Source of the DNA: Ramlibacter sp.
GTDB taxonomy: Bacteria; Pseudomonadota; Gammaproteobacteria; Burkholderiales; Burkholderiaceae_C
Length of the DNA stretch: 36,687 nt
NCBI GenBank assembly: GCA_013815685.1
Contig: JACDFR010000042.1
Span: 1-36,687, forward strand
Direction of reading: 5' to 3'
The notes below the pieces were generated by a model. That model saw only the letters and a list, made by a program, of their open reading frames with translations, searched no databases and was not told the DNA's origin. Both the position numbers and the translations under genes were made by a program. Below, in pieces: positions 32,188-36,687 of the stretch (its first letter is position 1; every line of letters begins with the position of its first letter).

Positions 32188-33678
32188 TCAAGCCCACGAC
32201 ATCGCGGAAACATCGTTCACGAAGATCGGCATGTCCTTCCACAAGCCCTTGAGGTTTCTGTTCGCGACGGTCACCCACTGCGGCTGGAAAAGAAAGGCGT
32301 GCACGCTGTCCTCGGCGATGAGGCGCTGGGCGTCGGCCAGCAACTTCGACCGGTCGGCGGGGCGCGGTGTGGTCTTGATCTTGTCGTACAGCTCGTTGAA
32401 CCTGGGGGACTGGTAGTTCCAGTAGTAGTCGGGCTTGGCGAAGTTTCCGAAGTCGAAGGGCTCGACGTGCGAGATGATCGTCATGTCGTAGTTCTTGGCG
32501 CCATAGGTGCCGCTCAGCCACTGCGCCCATTCGACGTTCTGCAGCTTGGCGGTGATGCCCACCTTGGCCAACTGCGAGGCGATCACTTCGCCGCCCTGGC
32601 GCGCGTAGGGCGGCGGCGGCAAGGTGAGCGTGAGTTCGAGCGGCGTGGTGACGCCGGCTTCCTTGAGCAGGGCCTTGGCCTTTTCCGGGTCGTAGGGGTT
32701 GACGCCGGTGGTGTCGACATAGCCGAAGGCACCCGGCACGTAATGGCTGCCGATGGGCACTCCGTAGCCGTCGCCGGCGCCCTGGATCACCGCCTTGCGG
32801 TCGATGGCGGCGGCAATGGCGCGGCGCACGCGGACGTCGTCCAGCGGCTTCTTCTTGTTGTTCATGGCCAGGATGGTCTTGGCGCGCGATCCGCTGATGA
32901 CCACCTGGAAGCGGGAATTCTCCTTGAACTGCGGGACGCTGCGCGCCGTAACGCGCGGGAATGCGTCGACGTCGCCCGCCAGCAGGGCCGCGACCTGGGC
33001 CGCGGGATCGGGGATGAAGCGGAAAGTCGCCTTCTTCAGCTTGACGGCATTGGCGTTGCGGTAACCGTCCCACTTGCTCAGTGCGATGGACGATCCCTTG
33101 ACCCAGTTCTCGAGCCTGAAAGGTCCGGTTCCCACCGGTTTCGTCGCATTGGCGTCGGCACTCTGGGGCTCGACGATGATGGCCGTGCCCTGACCGAGCA
33201 GGAAAGCAAAATCGGGATCGATCTCTTTGGTGAGGATGACCACGGTGTGATCGTCGACGATCTGCGTGCTCAGATTGGCGAAGGTGCGCTTGTCCTTGTT
33301 GGTGCTCTTCTCGCCGCCGGCGCGGTCGAAGGAGAATTTCACCGACTGCGCGTTGAAGGGCTCGCCGTTGTGGAACTTGACGCCCTTGCGCAGCCTGAAG
33401 GTGTAGGTCTTCAGGTCGGGCGAGACTTCCCAGCTTTCGGCCAGGAGCGAAGTCACGCTGCCGTCGGCATTGATCTTGGTCAGCGTCTCAAAGATGTTGT
33501 ACAGCGTGACTTCGGAAATCGAGGACGCGGCGCCGCCGGTGGGGTCGAGGCCGGGGCTAGGCTCCAGCGTCATCGCCAGCACGACGGCGTCCTTGCGGCC
33601 TTGTGCCAGGGCATGCGGCAGCGCCAGCGGCACGCTCGCTAAAGCTGCGGTGGTGAGCAAAGTGCGGCGTTTCAACAT
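32188..33678 (-). CDS. ABC transporter solute-binding protein, family 5 (peptide/nickel type)
   Basis: A 496-residue periplasmic binding protein of the DppA/OppA family. The signal peptide MLKRRTLLTTAALASVPLAL has an Arg pair and may be exported by Tat, with cleavage after ALAQ (about residue 26). The family signature region LAESWEVSPDLKTYTFRLRK (about 80-99) and GVKFHNGEPFNAQSVKFSFD (about 100-119) is intact. I chose ATG 33678 since GGAG lies 8 bases upstream; a codon 24 residues earlier would place a long polar stretch before the signal peptide. It sits between dppF and the amidase gene, so its ligand is probably the amidase substrate or its precursor. Confidence 0.93.
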   Translation of the reverse strand: MLKRRTLLTTAALASVPLALPHALAQGRKDAVVLAMTLEPSPGLDPTGGAASSISEVTLYNIFETLTKINADGSVTSLLAESWEVSPDLKTYTFRLRKGVKFHNGEPFNAQSVKFSFDRAGGEKSTNKDKRTFANLSTQIVDDHTVVILTKEIDPDFAFLLGQGTAIIVEPQSADANATKPVGTGPFRLENWVKGSSIALSKWDGYRNANAVKLKKATFRFIPDPAAQVAALLAGDVDAFPRVTARSVPQFKENSRFQVVISGSRAKTILAMNNKKKPLDDVRVRRAIAAAIDRKAVIQGAGDGYGVPIGSHYVPGAFGYVDTTGVNPYDPEKAKALLKEAGVTTPLELTLTLPPPPYARQGGEVIASQLAKVGITAKLQNVEWAQWLSGTYGAKNYDMTIISHVEPFDFGNFAKPDYYWNYQSPRFNELYDKIKTTPRPADRSKLLADAQRLIAEDSVHAFLFQPQWVTVANRNLKGLWKDMPIFVNDVSAMSWA

Positions 33679-33746
33679 GAGGTTGGCTCCATTAACGAAG
33701 TGGAAAATCGGTGAGGCGGCGCCCGGCTGAGCGGCTTTGTTTTGCA

Positions 33747-34607
33747 TCATCCCCGAGTTTGGCGAGAAATGGCAAGAGGGGATTGCTCATGGCCCGCCGG
33801 TTTGGGACGGCTTCGAGGTTCGGCCTGCGGCACCGCTTCGAGCAAAGCCCGCGTGTACGGGTGCTCGGCTGCGTGGAACAGCCGCTGCGGCGGCCCTTGC
33901 TCGACAATACGGCCTTGCCACAGCACCGCGACGTCATCGCACAGGTGGTGAACCACGGCCAGGTCGTGGCTGATGAGCATGTAGGTGATACCGAATTCGG
34001 CCTGCAGGTCCTGCATCAGGTTCAGCACCTGCGCCTGCACCGAGACATCGAGCGCGCTGACCGGTTCATCCGCGACGATGAGGCGCGGGCGCGTGATCAG
34101 CGCGCGCGCGATGGCGATACGCTGGCGCTGCCCGCCAGAAAATTCGTGCGCGTATTTGCCCAGGTCGGCAGCGCGCAGGCCCACCGAGCCCAGGACGGCC
34201 GCCGCCCGCTTGTGCTGCTCGCTGCCGCTCGCTTCGCCCTGGGCCGCGAGCGGCTCGGTCACGATCCGCTCGACGGTCTGGCGCGGGTCGAGCGAGCCGT
34301 ACGGGTCCTGAAAGACCATCTGGATATCGCGCCGCGCACTGCGCAACTCTTCCCGGGGCAGCTTGTGCAGGTCGCGGCCCATCAACTTCACGCTGCCCGA
34401 CGTCGGCTTGTCCAGCGCCATGACCAGACGCGCCAGGGTCGACTTGCCCGACCCGGATTCGCCGACGATCCCCAGGCTCCTGCCGGCTTCGATGGTGAAG
34501 GTCACGCCATTGAGCGCATGGACTTTCGGCGGCGGGCCGAACAGCTTTTCGCGCGGCATGGCGTACTCGCGCGCCAGGTTGTCGACTTGCAGCAGCGGAT
34601 CACTCAT
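33747..34607 (-). CDS. dppF: Dipeptide/oligopeptide ABC ATPase, DppF type
   Basis: A 286-residue ABC ATPase. It has Walker A GESGSGKST (about residues 49-57), Q-loop MVFQDPYGSLDPRQTV (about 96-111), signature FSGGQRQRI (about 155-163), Walker B RLIVADEPVSALDVS and switch His in LISHDLAVV. The C-terminus is shorter than usual for the oligopeptide family and lacks the Cys-rich extension seen in the partner. It overlaps dppD by 4 bases (ATGA) and is followed after 68 bases by the binding-protein gene. The symbol reflects the family; the substrate need not be a dipeptide. Confidence 0.92.
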   Translation of the reverse strand: MSDPLLQVDNLAREYAMPREKLFGPPPKVHALNGVTFTIEAGRSLGIVGESGSGKSTLARLVMALDKPTSGSVKLMGRDLHKLPREELRSARRDIQMVFQDPYGSLDPRQTVERIVTEPLAAQGEASGSEQHKRAAAVLGSVGLRAADLGKYAHEFSGGQRQRIAIARALITRPRLIVADEPVSALDVSVQAQVLNLMQDLQAEFGITYMLISHDLAVVHHLCDDVAVLWQGRIVEQGPPQRLFHAAEHPYTRALLEAVPQAEPRSRPKPAGHEQSPLAISRQTRG

Positions 34608-35605
34608 GCGGTCACAACCCGCTCTTTGTCCGCCGCGACCGCGTCCAGCCGTATGCAGCGCGCATGGTGGCCGGGCTCGACCGCGATGGGTGGTGGCACC
34701 GTGACGTGGCACTCGGGAATGGTGAAGCGGCAGCGCCCGGCGAAAGGGCAGCCGGGCGGCAGATCGGCCAGTTCCGGCACCGTGCCGGGAATGGTCGCCA
34801 GCCGCTGGCCCCTTGGTGATCGCAGGCCCGGCCGCGCCGCGAACAGGCCTAGCGAGTAGGGATGTATCCGGTTGGCGAACACCGAGTCGGTGGGCCCGCT
34901 CTCCACCACACTGCCGCCGTACATCACCATGGTGCGGGCCACGTTCTGGGCGATCACGCCCAGGTCGTGCGAGATCAGCATCAGCGCCATGCCGCGCTCG
35001 GCGACCAGGTCCCTGATCAGCTCCAGGATCTGGCGCTGGACGGTCACGTCCAGCGCCGTCGTCGGCTCGTCGGCGATCAGAAGGTCGGGTCCACACGCCA
35101 GTGCCATGGCGATCGTGACGCGCTGGCGCTGCCCGCCGGAGAACTGGTGCGGGTAGGCGTCGATGCGCCGCGCGGCATCGGGAATGCCCACGCGGTCCAG
35201 AAGGGCGACGGCTTGTTTTCGGGCTTCGGCCGCCGACAGGCCGCGATGCAGGCGCAACGGCTCGGCCACTTGCCGGCCTATGCTGTGGACCGGGTTCAAT
35301 GCGGTCATGGGCTCCTGGAAGATCATGCCGATGCGGTTGCCGCGGATCGCGCAAAGGGAGCGATCGCTCTTGCCGGTGAGTTCCTCGCCATCGAAACGGA
35401 TGCTGCCGGTGATCTCGGCGTTCTCGGGCAACAAGCCCATCAGCGCCATCACGGTGATCGACTTGCCGCACCCCGATTCGCCGACCAGCCCCAGGGCTTC
35501 GCCGCGCTCGAGCGAAAAGCTCACGTCGCGCACCGCGAGTGCCGGGCCGCGGTGCGTGCGCAGCTTCACGTGGAGGTTGTCGACTTGGAGCAGCGGCACC
35601 GGCAT
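34604..35605 (-). CDS. dppD: Dipeptide/oligopeptide ABC ATPase, DppD type
   Basis: A 333-residue ABC ATPase. It has Walker A GESGCGKS (about residues 42-49), Q-loop [15 protein letters not shown], signature FSGGQRQRV (about 160-168), Walker [13 protein letters not shown] and LISHDLGVI. The oligopeptide-type C-terminal extension is present, with the Cys cluster [18 protein letters not shown] (about 290-307) and a further Cys in HARCIRL. That Cys set binds an iron-sulfur cluster in some DppD proteins. ATG 35605 is used because GGGAAG lies 5 bases upstream; the codon before it is a TTG. A repeat copy lies between it and dppC. Confidence 0.93.
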   Translation of the reverse strand: MPVPLLQVDNLHVKLRTHRGPALAVRDVSFSLERGEALGLVGESGCGKSITVMALMGLLPENAEITGSIRFDGEELTGKSDRSLCAIRGNRIGMIFQEPMTALNPVHSIGRQVAEPLRLHRGLSAAEARKQAVALLDRVGIPDAARRIDAYPHQFSGGQRQRVTIAMALACGPDLLIADEPTTALDVTVQRQILELIRDLVAERGMALMLISHDLGVIAQNVARTMVMYGGSVVESGPTDSVFANRIHPYSLGLFAARPGLRSPRGQRLATIPGTVPELADLPPGCPFAGRCRFTIPECHVTVPPPIAVEPGHHARCIRLDAVAADKERVVTA

Positions 35606-35614
35606 CAAGCTTCC

Positions 35615-35681
35615 CGACGGGCCGCCCCCAGGGAGGCTTGCGCCACCTCGAGGGGCAGCGAACGAATGTGGGCGTGGGGAC
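35615..35681. repeat. Comamonadaceae-type intergenic repeat, copy C
   Basis: A diverged copy of the element: GGGCCGCCCCCAGGGAGGCT, a weaker palindromic centre CACCTCGAGGGGCAGCG, and the tail GTGGGCGTGGGGA. It fills the gap between dppC and dppD and stops exactly at the dppC stop codon. The variant centre suggests a sub-family. Because it lies inside an operon it cannot be an absolute terminator. Confidence 0.65.
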
Positions 35682-36557
35682 TCATCTTTTCCTCGCCAGG
35701 CGTGGATCGAACAGGTCGCGCAGGCCGTCGCCCAGCAGGTTGAGCCCGAGCACCGCCAGCGCGATCGCCACGCCAGGGTACACCGCGAGCAGGGGCGCCT
35801 GGAACATCAGCGTCTGCGCTTCGCTGAGCATGCGTCCCCAGGACGGCTGGGGGGGCTGCGTGCCCAGGCCCAGGTAGGAGAGCGCGGCCTCGGCGAGGAT
35901 GGCGATGGCGAAGCGGATGGTGGCCTGGACGATCAGCACCGACACGATATTGGGCAGCACATGGTCCATCGTGATGCTGAATGCGCCCTTGCCGCAGGCG
36001 CGGGCCGCCAGGACGAACTCGCGCGACCACACGGCATTGGCGGAGGCGCGGGTGATGCGCGCGAACGTGGGGATGTTGTAGATGCCGATGGCGATGATCG
36101 CATTCACCATGCCGGGGCCGAAGACCGCCGTGAGCATGATGGCGGAAAGGATCGCCGGGAATGCAAAGCCGAAATCCGACAGCCGCATGATGAGCTCTTC
36201 CACCCAGCCGCGGCGCGCCGCGGCCAGCAAGCCGAAGGCGGTGCCCACGATGAGGCCGATGCCCACCGCGATCACGCCCACGGCAATCGAGGCGCGTGCG
36301 CCGACCAGCAGCAGCGACACGATGTCGCGGCCGTACGGGTCGGTGCCGAGCCAGTGGGCCGGTCCCGGCGGCATCAGTTTGGCCGCCATGTCCACCTCAT
36401 AGGGAGAATGCGGCGTCCACACCAGCGACAGCCCGGCTGCCACGATCAGGAGGAGGCTGAGCAGCGCGCCGATGGCGAAGCTGGGGTGGGCGAGGGCGCG
36501 CCTCCAGAAGCCGGGTGCGCGCAGCAGCGGCGGCGTGGCGACGGGAATGGCGCTCAT
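35682..36557 (-). CDS. dppC: Dipeptide/oligopeptide ABC permease, DppC type
   Basis: A 291-residue inner-membrane permease with about six helices. The N-terminal helix (about residues 30-50) is followed by the periplasmic motif HWLGTDPYGRDIVSLLLVGAR (about 73-93, typical of DppC/OppC) and the coupling helix SREFVLAARACGKGAFSITM (about 186-205). The conserved FAIAILAEAALSYLGLGTQPP comes near 230-250. The ATG at 36557 is preferred, although it has no good ribosome site. Reading further upstream would run through the repeat element and yield an atypical 36-residue N-terminal extension. Confidence 0.92.
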   Translation of the reverse strand: MSAIPVATPPLLRAPGFWRRALAHPSFAIGALLSLLLIVAAGLSLVWTPHSPYEVDMAAKLMPPGPAHWLGTDPYGRDIVSLLLVGARASIAVGVIAVGIGLIVGTAFGLLAAARRGWVEELIMRLSDFGFAFPAILSAIMLTAVFGPGMVNAIIAIGIYNIPTFARITRASANAVWSREFVLAARACGKGAFSITMDHVLPNIVSVLIVQATIRFAIAILAEAALSYLGLGTQPPQPSWGRMLSEAQTLMFQAPLLAVYPGVAIALAVLGLNLLGDGLRDLFDPRLARKR

Positions 36558-36571
36558 AGGATCGAGCGGCG

Positions 36572-36642
36572 CCGGGCCGCCCCAAGGCGCGAGGGCCCCC
36601 TCGGGGGGCAGCGCCGCGGTCTTGACCGCAAGCGTGGGGGCC
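36572..36642. repeat. Comamonadaceae-type intergenic repeat, copy B
   Basis: The best-formed copy: GGGCCGCCCCAAGGCGCGAG, palindromic centre GGGCCCCCTCGGGGGGCAGC, and tail AAGCGTGGGGGC. It begins 14 bases before the dppC start and ends at the dppB stop codon. It nearly matches copy A at 12398-12465 in order and orientation. Confidence 0.75.
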
Positions 36643-36687
36643 TCATATATCGCTCGCCTTGACACGCGGGTCGATGACGGCGTACAT
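36643..36687 (-). CDS. dppB: C-terminal end of a DppB-type ABC permease (partial)
   Basis: The last 14 codons of a gene that continues beyond the right edge. They read MYAVIDPRVKASDI before the TGA at 36645-36643. The YAxxDPRV pattern is the usual C-terminus of DppB/OppB permeases, and the position upstream of dppC on the same strand fits the standard order B-C-D-F. The Met at the window edge is internal, not the start. Confidence 0.8.
   Translation of the reverse strand: MYAVIDPRVKASDI

Noticed and set aside
30430..33642. A 1070-residue open frame on the plus strand
   Set aside because: It lies opposite the TPR, amidase and binding-protein genes, has shadow-type composition and no recognisable domain.
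12398..36642. The three GC-rich repeats as a CRISPR array or transposon ends
   Set aside because: They are too few and too far apart, with no regular spacers, no flanking target duplications and no transposase.

Overview
The window is high-GC DNA from a betaproteobacterium of the order Burkholderiales, most likely the family Comamonadaceae (a Variovorax- or Ramlibacter-like genome). This rests on three things. The aa3 cytochrome oxidase locus has the gene order typical of that order. A short GC-rich intergenic element resembling one common in Comamonadaceae occurs three times. A senABC selenoneine locus, described first in Variovorax paradoxus, is present. No rRNA, tRNA, CRISPR array, insertion sequence or prophage was seen, and no gap without a gene exceeds about 210 bases.

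Layout. (1) 100-3210: a small exported protein, trmL and comF on the minus strand, then a BioC-like methyltransferase and a DUF2244 membrane protein on the plus strand. (2) 3267-12377: a complete aa3 cytochrome c oxidase locus with its assembly factors: coxB, coxA, a 37-residue membrane peptide, ctaG, a DUF2970 protein, coxC, a twin-transmembrane protein on the opposite strand, SURF1, a membrane-anchored SCO-like protein, ctaA, ctaB and a SCO lipoprotein. Subunits, heme A synthesis and copper delivery sit together. (3) 12469-17301: a Bug-type binding protein, a 7TM protein with a degenerate GGDEF domain, rpoH, an unrecognised 149-residue protein and an Mpo1-like (DUF962) membrane protein. (4) 17451-24139: the most interesting part. 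senC (selenophosphate synthetase) and senB (selenosugar synthase) run leftward. senA (selenoneine synthase, EgtB-like) runs rightward from an overlapping start, followed by a four-gene PhnD/PhnC/PhnE/PhnE-like ABC importer. Read together this is a selenium module: uptake of a selenium source (inferred), activation to selenophosphate, transfer to a sugar, and insertion into hercynine. Neither egtD nor the final C-Se lyase is in the window. (5) 24259-29394: ftsY, a catalytic/non-catalytic pair of M16 peptidases, a 190-base gap rich in secondary structure, rsmD and coaD. (6) 29412-36687: a minus-strand operon read as dppB (only its end is present), dppC, dppD, dppF, a family 5 solute-binding protein, an amidase-signature hydrolase and a TPR protein. 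It looks like an uptake-and-hydrolysis system for a peptide or amide compound.

Several divergent gene pairs are separated by 30 bases or less, or overlap. Many of these genes have a -10-like hexamer immediately before the start codon and no Shine-Dalgarno sequence, which suggests leaderless transcripts. All functional calls come from reading the sequence and translations by eye; no database search was run.
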